From positions 1,240,001-1,304,000 of the forward strand of contig NZ_CP192056.1 in the NCBI RefSeq assembly GCF_050942215.1: 64,000 bases of DNA. Reading direction: 5' to 3'. Position numbers and translations under genes: made by a program. Source of the stretch: Sphaerimonospora sp050942215 (GTDB taxonomy: Bacteria; Actinomycetota; Actinomycetes; Streptosporangiales; Streptosporangiaceae). Of the stretch, positions 44,209 through 52,511 are shown one piece after another. The notes below the pieces were generated by a model. It was not told the DNA's origin. It did not search any database and saw only the letters and a program-made list of their open reading frames with translations. Each line of letters begins with the position of its first letter. Position 1 is the first letter of the stretch.

Positions 44209-44253
44209 AACGGCGAATCCCCGCCGGGTCGGCCCCGGCGGGGATTCGCCGTT
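44209..44253. terminator. Strong terminator after secA
   Basis: Perfect 20-bp inverted repeat (44209-44228 with 44234-44253, arm AACGGCGAATCCCCGCCGGG) with a 5-nt loop, between convergent secA and the Rv3235-like gene; probably bidirectional. Confidence 0.88.
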
Positions 44254-44270
44254 CCCGGGTGGCGCTGCCG

Positions 44271-44984
44271 TCAGGCGGTCTCGAACTCCGTGACCAGCCA
44301 CTGCACGCCGGACCGCTCCAGGCGCAGCGCGAGCACCCGATTGCGGGTCCCGCAGTTGACGAGCAGGCACATCTCCGCCACGCCGTCGCGGGGCCACTGC
44401 ACGTGCGGCGGCCCCACCATCGGTGGACGCTCGGCGTGGATCATCTTCCCGGCGCGGACCAGCTCGCGGTAGGCCCGCTCGGACAGCTTGTCCTGCACGG
44501 TCTGCACCGGCCGCCGGCCCGTGAGAACCTCCGCCATGGCCTGGCCGAGGCAGCGCAGGTGCCGCTCACCGGGCCGGGTTCCCCGGATGCCCCGAGTCCT
44601 CCTGACTCTCCCGGTCTCCCGGAGGTCCCCGGTTACCCGAGCCTCTCTGACGCCCTGGGGTTCCCCGGCGGATCGGGCGTCCCCGGCCCACTGCGCCGCC
44701 GCGCGTGATCCCGGTCTCTGCCGCGGTCCCGGCGACGTGGGGGCGCGTCGCGCCGCCGCTTCCGTCGTGGCCTTTCCCACGGCGCCGGGGGCGGTTTCCG
44801 ATGTCCCCGGCGCCGCGGCCGACGGGGACGTGCGGGCCAGCGCGAGCGATCCGTACGTGATGGGTTCGCCGCCTGCGGCGGCGCCGTCCGCCGCCTCGCG
44901 TTCGTCGTCGTACGGCGGATCCGCCGGGGGCACGGGCATGATCCTGGGCAGCGCGGTCCTGGGCCGCGGGGTCGGCTTGGGCAT
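44271..44984 (-). CDS. Rv3235-family protein
   Basis: A 237-residue protein. The first ~150 residues are low-complexity Pro/Ala/Arg/Thr sequence. The C-terminal ~85 residues (HLRCLGQAMAEVLTGRRPVQTVQDKLSERAYRELVR and VLALRLERSGVQWLVTEFETA) match the small conserved domain of Rv3235, which sits next to secA in actinobacteria. No catalytic motif is visible. Start ATG 44984, preceded by GGGAG. Confidence 0.83.
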   Translation of the reverse strand: MPKPTPRPRTALPRIMPVPPADPPYDDEREAADGAAAGGEPITYGSLALARTSPSAAAPGTSETAPGAVGKATTEAAARRAPTSPGPRQRPGSRAAAQWAGDARSAGEPQGVREARVTGDLRETGRVRRTRGIRGTRPGERHLRCLGQAMAEVLTGRRPVQTVQDKLSERAYRELVRAGKMIHAERPPMVGPPHVQWPRDGVAEMCLLVNCGTRNRVLALRLERSGVQWLVTEFETA

Positions 44985-45192
44985 GGAGACTCCCTGGTGG
45001 TCGTCGGGGGGCGTCGTCAGGGGGACGATCTGCTGCCTAATAGAGGTTTCGGCTCGCCCTCCTGATACATCCCACGCCAACTTTGCCGAATGGCGTGTCC
45101 TTATCTCCCTATTCCATAGGAAAGGTTCCCGGCGGTTGGCGGGATCTGGTTTACTTCGGCCGAATTCCTATCGCGTGAGGAAATGAATTCCG

Positions 45193-45213
45193 GACCGGCC
45201 GGAAAGACCGGTC
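45193..45213 (-). terminator. Possible EIIC terminator
   Basis: GACCGG (45193-45198) pairs with CCGGTC (45208-45213) just beyond the EIIC stop; a short stem, so moderate support only. Confidence 0.35.
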
Positions 45214-45232
45214 GAGAGGATGGACCGTGCGG

Positions 45233-46573
45233 TCAGCCGCGGGAGCGGGTGACGGAGTCCGTCGGCTCTCCGGAATCGACATCGGGCTCAGGCTCGCGGC
45301 CCGGCGTCATGATGTTCAATTTCTTGATCAGGAAACTGAACACGAAGTAGTAGACGAAGAAGTACGCGACTCCGATCAGCATGATGAGCGGGAAGTCGTG
45401 CGTGTTCTCCTTGGTCGCGTTCAGCCCGGCGTCGATCGCGCCGGCGGAGAACCCGAAGCCGAGCCGTCCGCCGAGGCCCGCGACCAGGGCCATCGAGACG
45501 CCGGTGAGCAGCGCGTGCACCGCGAACAGGACCGGGGCGACGAAGATGAACGCGAACTCGATCGGCTCGGTGATGCCGGTGACGAAGGAGACGAGCGCCG
45601 CTGAGAGCATGATGCCGCCGACGGCGGCCCGCCGGTGCGGGGGAGCGGCGCGCCACATGGCCAGGGCGGCGGCCGGCAGGCCGAACATCATGACCGGGAA
45701 GAACCCCGCCATGAACGCCCCCGCGCCCTCCTGCCCGGCGAAATAGCACCACATGTCGCCTGTCGTATGGACGGAGCCGATGTCGCACCCCGGCACCGTG
45801 TACCAGACGATCGAGTTGACGAAGTGGTGCAGGCCGAAGGGGATGAGCGCCCGGTTGACCACGCCGTATATCCCGGCGCCCTCGGTCGAATGGCGGGCGA
45901 GCCAGTCGCCGAACTCGCTGAGCCCCTGGCCGAGAGGCGGCCAGATCAGGCCGAAGATCACGCCGAGGACCAGGGCCGCCAGGGCGGTGACGAGCGGAAC
46001 GAACCGGCGGCCGCCGAAGAAGGCCAGCCAGGCGGGCAGCCTGATCCGGTGGTAGCGCTGCCAGAGCAGGGCGGTGACCAGGCCGATCAGGATGCCGCCG
46101 AGCACGCCGGTGGGGTTGGCCGACGCGAGGTTCAGCGCCTCGGAGAGCCGGCCCTCCTTGTCGGCGACGGTGTGCAGCACCTTCTCGCGGATGGCGGAGT
46201 CGGCCGAGGTGTCGAAGAACATCAGGTGAGTGACCCGGTCCCAGACCAGATAGCCGACGACGGCCGCGAGGGCGGTCGAGCCGTCGGCACGCCGGGCGAA
46301 GCCGACCGCCACCCCCACGGCGAACAGCAGCGGCAGCGCGTCGAACAGCGCGTCGCCGGCCCCGCCCACGATGTGCGCGATCTTGTCCAGGGTCGGATCG
46401 TCCGTACGGCCCAGCAGGTCGTCCTCGCCCACGCGCAGGAGGACGGCGGCGGCGGGCAGCGCCGCGATCGGCAGCATGAGCGACCGGCCGATGCGAGACA
46501 GCACGGCCATCACCGGAGACTGCCGCCGCTCGGGGGCGGCGGGGAGCCCGGCGTCGGCCGAGGTGGGGCTCAT
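45233..46573 (-). CDS. PTS EIIC component, N-acetylglucosamine type
   Basis: A 446-residue, about ten-helix permease without fused EIIA or EIIB domains. LIPFGLHHFVNSIVWYTVPGCDIG and MLSAALVSFVTGITEPIEFAFIFVAPVLF are the substrate-binding hallmarks of the glucose/GlcNAc EIIC family, including the conserved GITEPIEF. It should import and present N-acetylglucosamine for phosphorylation by the separate EIIB encoded at 48638. It follows the GntR regulator gene by 39 bp on the same strand. Confidence 0.93.
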   Translation of the reverse strand: MSPTSADAGLPAAPERRQSPVMAVLSRIGRSLMLPIAALPAAAVLLRVGEDDLLGRTDDPTLDKIAHIVGGAGDALFDALPLLFAVGVAVGFARRADGSTALAAVVGYLVWDRVTHLMFFDTSADSAIREKVLHTVADKEGRLSEALNLASANPTGVLGGILIGLVTALLWQRYHRIRLPAWLAFFGGRRFVPLVTALAALVLGVIFGLIWPPLGQGLSEFGDWLARHSTEGAGIYGVVNRALIPFGLHHFVNSIVWYTVPGCDIGSVHTTGDMWCYFAGQEGAGAFMAGFFPVMMFGLPAAALAMWRAAPPHRRAAVGGIMLSAALVSFVTGITEPIEFAFIFVAPVLFAVHALLTGVSMALVAGLGGRLGFGFSAGAIDAGLNATKENTHDFPLIMLIGVAYFFVYYFVFSFLIKKLNIMTPGREPEPDVDSGEPTDSVTRSRG

Positions 46574-46612
46574 CGATGTTCCTCCAGCGGGGGGAAACAG
46601 GGAGGAGGATCG

Positions 46613-47353
46613 TCAACCGCGCCTGGTCGGGATTTCGAGGAGCGTCCGGAGTTGGTAGCGGTCGGCGCGGTAGGTGGAGACCCCGAGTTCGGCGCACACA
46701 CCGCCGGCGAAGGAACGGCGCTGCAGCAGCAGCACCGGTCCGCCCCTGGGCAACTTAAGCAGGTCGGCGTCGTCCGGGTCGGCGATTCCGCCGTCGATCG
46801 TGAGCTCCCCGGCGTCCATCACGAGCCCGTAGCGCGATTCGAGCAGCGCGTACAGGGACCGCCCGGTCAGGTCGTAGGCGTCGAGGTCGGGCGCGAGCGT
46901 CACCGGGATGTGGGCGCGCTCGATGCTGAGCGGTTCCCCGTCCGCCGTGCGCAGCCGTTCGATGAAGTGCACGGCGTCCCCCGGCTGGATGCCGAGCTGC
47001 CGGGCGAGATGCGCGCTGGCCCGGACCACGCGCCGATCCAGGTCCCGGGAGCCCGGTTCCATGCCGCGCGCCCGCATGTCGTCCGTGAACGAGGTGAGCT
47101 GGAGGGCCAGCTCGATCTTCGGACGGGCGACGAATGTGCCCTTGCCCGGGACCCGGTGCAGCCGTCCCTCGGACACGAGGTGGTCGACGGCCTGCCGTAC
47201 CGTCATCCGGGACAGGCCGTAGCGCTGGCACAGGTCGCGCTCGGAGGGAATCGCGGCCCCGATCGGCAGCTCGTCGCTCTCGATGAGATCGAGCAGGATC
47301 TCTCGAAGCTGGAAGTATTTGGGCACCGGGCTGTCCGGGTCGATCTGAGCCAT
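46613..47353 (-). CDS. dasR: GntR-family regulator, HutC/DasR subgroup
   Basis: A 246-residue regulator. The winged helix has IPSERDLCQRYGLSRMTVRQAVDHLVSEGRLHRVPGKGTFVA, and the C-terminal UTRA domain ends VSTYRADRYQLRTLLEIPTRRG. It resembles DasR of Streptomyces, which senses glucosamine 6-phosphate and controls chitin/GlcNAc uptake, development and antibiotics. A matching dre-like operator lies 49 bp upstream and the next gene is a GlcNAc-type EIIC. The name is by similarity and context. Confidence 0.88.
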   Translation of the reverse strand: MAQIDPDSPVPKYFQLREILLDLIESDELPIGAAIPSERDLCQRYGLSRMTVRQAVDHLVSEGRLHRVPGKGTFVARPKIELALQLTSFTDDMRARGMEPGSRDLDRRVVRASAHLARQLGIQPGDAVHFIERLRTADGEPLSIERAHIPVTLAPDLDAYDLTGRSLYALLESRYGLVMDAGELTIDGGIADPDDADLLKLPRGGPVLLLQRRSFAGGVCAELGVSTYRADRYQLRTLLEIPTRRG

Positions 47354-47401
47354 GGCCGCCTCCTCTCGATCCGCGTCATCGCGATGAGTTATCGTTCGTA
47401 C

Positions 47402-47423
47402 TGGTCTAGTCCGGACTAGACCA
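47402..47423. promoter_or_regulatory. Compound dre-like operator between dasR and the SIS gene
   Basis: TGGTCTAG-TCCGGA-CTAGACCA is a perfect 22-bp palindrome. Each half matches most of the DasR site TGGTCTAGACCA, so two overlapping dre boxes appear to be fused. It can serve both dasR and the divergent SIS gene. Confidence 0.75.
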
Positions 47424-47500
47424 CATACTGGAAATATGTGTCAATGTATGGACCGGAGACGGATCCGTAACGGCCTCGCGAGGCGAAGGAAGACCATCTG

Positions 47501-48535
47501 ATGACTACCAGGATGCGCGGTGAGATCGCCGAGCAGCCCGCGGCCATCCGTGCCACGCTCGACGCCCTGCTACCCAGGACCGGGGAGGTCGAGGCGCTCG
47601 CGCGAGGCACCCGTCATGTGCTGTTCGTGGCCCGGGGGACCTCCGACAACGCGGCGGTCTACGGCCGCTACCTGATCGAGGCGCGGGCGGGTCGCCTCGC
47701 GGCGCTCGGCGCCCCCTCGATCGCGACGACGTACCGGCGCAGGCTGGACCTCGACGGCGTGCTCGCCGTGGGGCTGTCCCAGTCGGGCCGGACCGAGGAG
47801 ATCGTCGAGACCCTGCAGTGGGCGCGCGACTGCGGCGCGAAGACCGTGGCGATCACCAACGGCGGGGAGTCGTCGCCGTTGGCCCAGACGGCGGATCTCG
47901 CGCTGTGCACGCTGGCGGGCGAGGAGAAGGCCGTCCCCGCGACCAAGACGTACACGACCCAGCTCGCCGCGCTGGCCGTGCTGGCCATCGGGCTCGGGGC
48001 CGATGTCGACCCCGGCGACCTGCGGCGGGTCCCGGACGCGGTCGAGAAGCTGATCTCCGATCCGGGTGACCTGGAGGCGGTCGTCGAGGGTCTCGCGGGC
48101 AAGCCGGGCGTGGTCGTCTCCGGCCGCGGCCTGGTGTTCTCGACCGCGCTGGAGCTCGCGCTCAAGCTCAAGGAGGCGTGCTATCTGCACGCCATGGGGC
48201 TGTCGTACGCGGACCTGCTGCACGGCCCGATCGCGGTCGTCGACGAGGACACCCCCGCGATCCTGGTGGCGGCGGGGGAGGGGCCCACGCTCGCGGGCAC
48301 CATCTCGCTGGCCGAGCGGGTGACCGAAGCCGGAGCCTCGGCCTTCGGCGTGGGCGGCGGCACCGGGCTGGCCGGCGCCTCGACCGCCGCGCTCAACGGT
48401 CCCGATCTGCCGGAGTGGGTGGCGCCGCTCGGACTCATCGTTCCGGGGCAGTTGCTCACCGAGGCGCTCGCGCGCAGGCTCGGCATCGACCCCGACTCGC
48501 CTCGCGGTCTGAAGAAGGTGACCCAGACCGACTGA
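47501..48535 (+). CDS. Two-SIS-domain protein, GlmS isomerase-like (NagB-II-type deaminase candidate)
   Basis: A 344-residue protein made of two SIS folds: VLFVARGTSDNAAVYGRYLIEARAG and GLSQSGRTEEIVETL in the first, VVVSGRGLVFSTALELALKLKEAC in the second. It equals the GlmS isomerase half without the glutaminase domain. Stand-alone proteins of this build can be glucosamine 6-phosphate deaminases (NagB-II). Adjacent EIIB, EIIA and HPr genes and the dre operator upstream support amino-sugar catabolism. GlmS-like C-terminal residues LEEGLK are not intact, so the exact reaction is open. Confidence 0.85.
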   Translation: MTTRMRGEIAEQPAAIRATLDALLPRTGEVEALARGTRHVLFVARGTSDNAAVYGRYLIEARAGRLAALGAPSIATTYRRRLDLDGVLAVGLSQSGRTEEIVETLQWARDCGAKTVAITNGGESSPLAQTADLALCTLAGEEKAVPATKTYTTQLAALAVLAIGLGADVDPGDLRRVPDAVEKLISDPGDLEAVVEGLAGKPGVVVSGRGLVFSTALELALKLKEACYLHAMGLSYADLLHGPIAVVDEDTPAILVAAGEGPTLAGTISLAERVTEAGASAFGVGGGTGLAGASTAALNGPDLPEWVAPLGLIVPGQLLTEALARRLGIDPDSPRGLKKVTQTD

Positions 48536-48637
48536 GCCGGGCGCATCCTCCGTCTCGGGGGCGGATGATCTGTTGGCCGGGGGTACGGGCAGCAGGACAT
48601 GATTTGCCGGAGACGACCCAGAACCGATGGAGGACCC

Positions 48638-48874
48638 ATGGCCGCAGACGCCGAGGCGATCGTCGCCGGACTCGGTGGCACCGAGAACATCATCGAGGTG
48701 GAGCCGTGCATCACCCGGCTGCGTACCGAGGTGCGTGACGCCTCGAAGGTCGACCGGGCCGCGCTCCGGGCGGCAGGCGTCCACGGCGTGATGGCGGCGG
48801 GCAACGTCGTGCAGGTCGTGGTGGGCCCGGAGGCCGACACGATCGCCAGCGACATCGAGGACATCGTCGGCTGA
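48638..48874 (+). CDS. PTS EIIB component, glucose/GlcNAc type
   Basis: A 78-residue EIIB from ATG 48638, after GGAGGACCC. The phosphorylated cysteine is C24 in EVEPCITRLRTEV, in the usual glucose-family context, and the protein ends with VVQVVVGPEADTIASDIEDIVG. It transfers phosphate from EIIA to the sugar bound by EIIC. It is free-standing and encoded away from its EIIC, as in streptomycetes. Confidence 0.92.
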   Translation: MAADAEAIVAGLGGTENIIEVEPCITRLRTEVRDASKVDRAALRAAGVHGVMAAGNVVQVVVGPEADTIASDIEDIVG

Positions 48875-48956
48875 GGGGCGGGGCTGGATCGCGAGGGACC
48901 GGGCGCAGGATTGAACGGACAGGGAGAGCGGGCCGGATGGGCCGGACGTTCCAGAT

Positions 48957-49433
48957 GTGCCGGATGCTCCGGCAAAAGGCGCTCCGTTGACGACGGTTCT
49001 CGCCCCGGTGGCGGGGGCGGCCATCGGCCTGGCCGCCGTGTCTGATCTGGTCTTCTCCCAGGCCATGGTGGGACCGGGGACGGCGATCGATCCCGACCGG
49101 CGGGCGGGCCACGCCGTGGCCCCGATCAGCGGCACGATCGTGAAACTGCATCCGCACGCCTACATCGTGGCGGGGGACGACGGCAAAGGGGTGCTGGTGC
49201 ATCTCGGCATCGACACCGTGCAGCTCAGGGGCGAGGGGTTCGCGCTCCTGGCCGCGGAGGGCGATCGGGTCCTGGCCGGCCAGCCCGTGGTGGCCTGGGA
49301 TCCGGCGGCGGTCGAGGCGGGGGGCCGCTCTCCGGTCTGCCCCGTCGTGGCCCTGGACGCCGAGGACGGGACGGTGGGCGAGATGGCCGAGGGCCGGGTG
49401 GGCGCCGGGGATCCGCTGTTCCGGTGGTCATGA
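48957..49433 (+). CDS. PTS EIIA component, glucose (Crr) type
   Basis: A 158-residue EIIA from GTG 48957. The phosphorylated His is H82 (GVLVHLGIDTVQL) and the assisting His is H67 (KLHPHAYIV), 15 residues apart as in E. coli EIIA-Glc. The family block APISGTIVKL is intact. It accepts phosphate from HPr and passes it to EIIB. Start is uncertain; the reading frame is closed just upstream, so GTG 48957 is the first possible start. Confidence 0.92.
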   Translation: MPDAPAKGAPLTTVLAPVAGAAIGLAAVSDLVFSQAMVGPGTAIDPDRRAGHAVAPISGTIVKLHPHAYIVAGDDGKGVLVHLGIDTVQLRGEGFALLAAEGDRVLAGQPVVAWDPAAVEAGGRSPVCPVVALDAEDGTVGEMAEGRVGAGDPLFRWS

Positions 49434-49462
49434 CGACGGTGTGCCGGTAGGACGGGCTCCTC

Positions 49463-49526
49463 GGCTGGGACGGGCCATCGGGTTGGGACGGAGTCCATCG
49501 GTTGGGACCGGCCATCGGTTGGGACG
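49463..49526. repeat. Degenerate GTTGGGAC-GGCCATCG repeats between EIIA and HPr genes
   Basis: Four imperfect units of 17-20 bp (TGGGACGGGCCATCG, TGGGACGGAGTCCATCG, TGGGACCGGCCATCG, TGGGACGG) in the 207-bp gap. The function is unknown and may be a slippage remnant. Confidence 0.55.
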
Positions 49527-49584
49527 GGGGCCCGGTGGCCGTCACGCCGGTTCGGCCGGTCGTGACGGACCGGCGTCGGCAGTG

Positions 49585-49614
49585 TTGACTGGCTCTGACG
49601 TAATCACCGAGGAT
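49585..49614 (+). promoter_or_regulatory. Candidate ptsH promoter
   Basis: TTGACT (49585-49590), 18-nt spacer and GAGGAT (49609-49614), about 27 nt before GTG 49641 and its AAGGAGG. Confidence 0.35.
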
Positions 49615-49640
49615 CTGGCCCATCTGACGAAGGAGGAAGC

Positions 49641-49898
49641 GTGGCAGAGCGTAAGGTGACTGTCACCTCCGAGGCGGGGCTGCACGCCCGCCCGGCGGCG
49701 ACGTTCGTGCAGACGGCGGCGAAGGCGCCGTTCGATATCACGATCGCCAAGGCGGACGGCCCGCCGGTGAACGCGAAGAGCATCCTCGCCGTGCTCTCGC
49801 TCGACGTCGAGCAGGGCGATTTCATCGTCGTCGCCGCGGAGGGCGATGGCGCCGATGAGCTGCTCGACGAGTTGGTCGAGATCGTGTCGGCGTCCTGA
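49641..49898 (+). CDS. ptsH: Phosphocarrier protein HPr
   Basis: An 85-residue HPr with the EI-phosphorylated His15 in SEAGLHARPAATFVQ. The regulatory serine region is NAKSILAVLSLDVEQGD (Ser47), and the C-terminus is typical. It is the general phosphate carrier between enzyme I and EIIA. Start GTG 49641 after AAGGAGG. Enzyme I is not in the window. Confidence 0.95.
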   Translation: MAERKVTVTSEAGLHARPAATFVQTAAKAPFDITIAKADGPPVNAKSILAVLSLDVEQGDFIVVAAEGDGADELLDELVEIVSAS

Positions 49899-49930
49899 AC
49901 TCCGACGCCGCCGCCCCGGCGGATCCCCCA

Positions 49931-49960
49931 CCCCATCCCACCCCATCCCACCCCATCCCA
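49931..49960. repeat. 10-bp tandem repeat after ptsH
   Basis: CCCCATCCCA is repeated exactly three times (49931-49960), directly before the 53-bp repeat array. Confidence 0.9.
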
Positions 49961-49965
49961 CCCCC

Positions 49966-50082
49966 GTGATCTTGCGAATTCTCGCACGGAAGCCCCCTGA
50001 CCTGCGCACATTCCTTGCGTGATCTTGCAAATCCGTGCAGACGAGCCGCTGACCTGCGCCGCTGCTTCAGCTGATCTTGCAG
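49966..50082. repeat. Second 53-bp intergenic repeat array
   Basis: Core copies start at 49966, 50019 and 50071 (GTGATCTTGC with CTCGCA/CCGTGCA tails; the last begins CTGATCTTGC). Steps are 53 and 52 bp, and the linkers share CTGACCTGCGC. This is the same element as at 4734-4993. It lies in a 283-bp gap between ptsH and the GH3 gene. Confidence 0.8.
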
Positions 50083-50121
50083 GTGGCGGGAGTCGCTGCC
50101 GGGACGGCGAGACGCGCCGGG

Positions 50122-50130
50122 TTATCCACA
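50122..50130. other. Single DnaA-box-like nonamer
   Basis: TTATCCACA matches the E. coli DnaA box exactly. Only one copy is present, next to the repeat array, so this is not an origin. Confidence 0.3.
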
Positions 50131-50168
50131 GACAGGAGGTTGAGCGGCAAGGATGTGACTCGCGCGGC

Positions 50169-50174
50169 TACGGT
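50169..50174 (+). promoter_or_regulatory. -10 element of the GH3 gene (leaderless)
   Basis: TACGGT stands 7 nt before GTG 50182 without a ribosome-binding site between. Confidence 0.45.
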
Positions 50175-50181
50175 GAACAGC

Positions 50182-51681
50182 GTGTCACGATTTGCGAAAG
50201 CGGCCGGACCGGCCGAAGTCGGGTCCAGAGGGGCAGGACCACTCAGGAGGGCGCGCGGGGCCTTCGGGGCCTCGGGTGCCAGAGGCGGCGCGAGAGCCGG
50301 TCGCGCCGTCGTCCTGGGCCTGTCGGTGGTGCTCGCGATGGGGTGCTCGGCCAGTTGGTCGGCGCGGTCCGGCAGCACCGAGGCCGCCCGGTCTCCGTAC
50401 GCCTCCGTGCCGCGGAGCGCCCCGGCCGCGGAGGCGTCTCCTGCTCCGGGCACCTCCGCTGCCGCCGCAGGTCCTACGGGCGCCGGGCCCCAGGACAGTG
50501 GGACACAGGACAGTGGGACACAGAATGGTGAGCCGTCGGGGGCGATCGCCCGGGAGACGCTCGCCGCGATGAGCCTGGAGGACAAGGTCGGGCAGCTCTT
50601 CTTCGCCGTCGTGTACGGCTCGCACGCCGGTTCCTCCAGCGACGAGAATCGGGCGAGGTACGGCGTCGCGACTCCGGCCGAGGTGGTCGCCAAATATCGG
50701 CCGGGCGGCGTGATCCTCTTTCCCTGGGCGGGCAACGTCTCCACCGCCCGTCAGGTCGCCGCGCTCACCACGGGACTGCGCAAGGCGTCGAAGACCCCCC
50801 TGGTGATCGGGGTCGATCAGGAGAACGGCACCGTGTCCCGGCTCGGCTCGGTGATCACGAAGCTGCCCGGCGCCGGTGCCATCGGGGCCACCGGGAACCC
50901 CGCCATCGCCCGTGACACGGCCCGGGTCACCGGGAAGGAACTGCGGGCCCTCGGCATCCTGCTCGACTTCGCCCCGGTCGCAGATGTCAACGTCAACCCC
51001 CGCAACCCGGTGATCGGCCCTCGGGCCTACGGATCCGATCCGCGGAGGGTCGCGGCCATGGTGGGCGCGGCCGTGGACGGGTTCCACGCCGCCGGAGTCG
51101 CCTCGGTCGCCAAGCACTTCCCCGGTCACGGGGACACGACGGTCGACAGCCACACGGGTCTTCCCGTGATCAAGCATTCCAAGGCACTGTGGCGACGCCT
51201 CGACGCCCCGCCGTTCCGTACGGCGATCGAACACGGCGTCGACGCGATCATGACGGCGCATGTGGTCATGCCGGAGCTCGATCCGTCCGGTGATCCGGCG
51301 ACCCTGTCGAAGCCGATCCTGACCGGCCTGCTCCGCGGGGAGCTGGGTTTCGACGGCGTGATCACCACTGACGCGCTCGACATGGCGGGGGTGCGCAAGA
51401 GGTACGGCGACGCCGAGGTGGCGGTGCGCGCGGTTCTGGCCGGTGCCGACGTCCTGCTCATGCCACCGAATCTGCCCAAGGCGTACAACGCGGTGCTCAA
51501 GGCGGTGGAGTCCGGGCGGATCACCGAGAAGCGGCTCGACGAGTCGGTGCTGCGCATCCTTCGGCTGAAGCAGAGGCGCGGCGTGTTCGCGGTCACGCGC
51601 ACCGATCCGCGGGCGGTGAAGTCCGCCGAGCACCTCAAGATCGCCAGAAGGCTGACCGGGCGCTTGGCAGCGAAACCCTGA
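50182..51681 (+). CDS. GH3 beta-N-acetylhexosaminidase-like lipoprotein (NagZ type)
   Basis: A 499-residue secreted lipoprotein. A long n-region precedes VVLGLSVVLAMGCSAS with the lipobox LAMGC, then a disordered Ser/Ala/Pro/Gly linker to about 110. The catalytic domain has VIGVDQENGTVSRL, the NagZ His-Asp loop KHFPGHGDTTVDSH and the nucleophile Asp in VITTDALDMAGV. It likely releases N-acetylglucosamine from cell-wall or chitin-derived oligosaccharides, which suits the PTS genes upstream. Start from the leaderless -10 (GTG 50182). Confidence 0.9.
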   Translation: MSRFAKAAGPAEVGSRGAGPLRRARGAFGASGARGGARAGRAVVLGLSVVLAMGCSASWSARSGSTEAARSPYASVPRSAPAAEASPAPGTSAAAAGPTGAGPQDSGTQDSGTQNGEPSGAIARETLAAMSLEDKVGQLFFAVVYGSHAGSSSDENRARYGVATPAEVVAKYRPGGVILFPWAGNVSTARQVAALTTGLRKASKTPLVIGVDQENGTVSRLGSVITKLPGAGAIGATGNPAIARDTARVTGKELRALGILLDFAPVADVNVNPRNPVIGPRAYGSDPRRVAAMVGAAVDGFHAAGVASVAKHFPGHGDTTVDSHTGLPVIKHSKALWRRLDAPPFRTAIEHGVDAIMTAHVVMPELDPSGDPATLSKPILTGLLRGELGFDGVITTDALDMAGVRKRYGDAEVAVRAVLAGADVLLMPPNLPKAYNAVLKAVESGRITEKRLDESVLRILRLKQRRGVFAVTRTDPRAVKSAEHLKIARRLTGRLAAKP

Positions 51682-51754
51682 TCATGACGCTGAGTCGTCC
51701 GTGGGATTAGCGTGATCCTCCGCCTATATTGGATGAGCGTCAAAGGGGGGTACG

Positions 51755-52411
51755 GTGCTCAAGGGCGTCCTGATCGACTGGGCCGGTGTGCTCACGACGA
51801 GCATGGTCGACTCCATCGCCGAGTGGATGGAGGCCGACCGCATCGACTCCCGGCACTACCGCGAGGTGATGCGCCGGCTGTTCCAGCAGGCGTACGAAGG
51901 CGGGTTCGGGCCGGGAACGGAGAATCCGATCCACGCGCTGGAGCGCGGCGAGATTCCGGCCGCCGAGTTCGAGCGGGACCTCGCGGCCCGTCTGCTGACC
52001 GTGGACGGTGCGCGGCCCGAGGCGGACGGCCTGCTCACCCGGATGTTCGCCGGGTTCCGGCCGGTCGAGGAGATGCACGAGATGCTCAGGCTGGCCCGCG
52101 CGGCCGGGCTGAACACCTGCCTGGTGTCCAATTCCTGGGCCAACGAATATCCCCGCGACCGCTGGGACGGGCTGTTCGACGCCGTCGTGATCTCGGGTGA
52201 GGTCGGCATGCGCAAGCCGGAGCCGCGCATCTTCCTGCACGCGTTGGGGCTGCTCGCGCTGGAGGCCGCGCAGTGCGTGTTCATCGACGACATCGAGGCG
52301 AACATCCAGGCCGCCTCTGGCCTCGGCCTCGTCGGGATCCACCACACGGACCCGCCGGCCACCATCACCGAGATGGAGCGGCTCTTCGACATGCGATTCC
52401 GGTCGGCATGA
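51755..52411 (+). CDS. HAD-superfamily hydrolase
   Basis: A 218-residue protein. Motif I is IDWAGVLT, with the nucleophile Asp but Ala replacing the second Asp, a variation known in HAD dehalogenase- and epoxide-hydrolase-like subgroups. Motif II is LVSNSW, motif III has KPEPRIF and motif IV is FIDDIEANIQAA. A cap helical domain spans about 20-90. It could be a phosphatase or dehalogenase; the substrate is unknown. GTG 51755 follows an AAAGGGGGG stretch, and TATATT at 51725 is a likely -10. Confidence 0.85.
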   Translation: MLKGVLIDWAGVLTTSMVDSIAEWMEADRIDSRHYREVMRRLFQQAYEGGFGPGTENPIHALERGEIPAAEFERDLAARLLTVDGARPEADGLLTRMFAGFRPVEEMHEMLRLARAAGLNTCLVSNSWANEYPRDRWDGLFDAVVISGEVGMRKPEPRIFLHALGLLALEAAQCVFIDDIEANIQAASGLGLVGIHHTDPPATITEMERLFDMRFRSA

Positions 52412-52511
52412 CACGGCCCGGTTCTTCGAACCCGCATCCCCGGCGGCCCTAAGGTGGGAATCTGGTCCTCCGGGGGTCTTCGCCCTCCGGACATCGTGAG
52501 TCGAGGAACGC

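Noticed and set aside
51755..52411. HAD motif I with Ala for the second Asp as a broken enzyme
   Set aside because: The D-W-x-G-V form is frequent in HAD subgroups with the nucleophile intact, so it is not clearly a defect.
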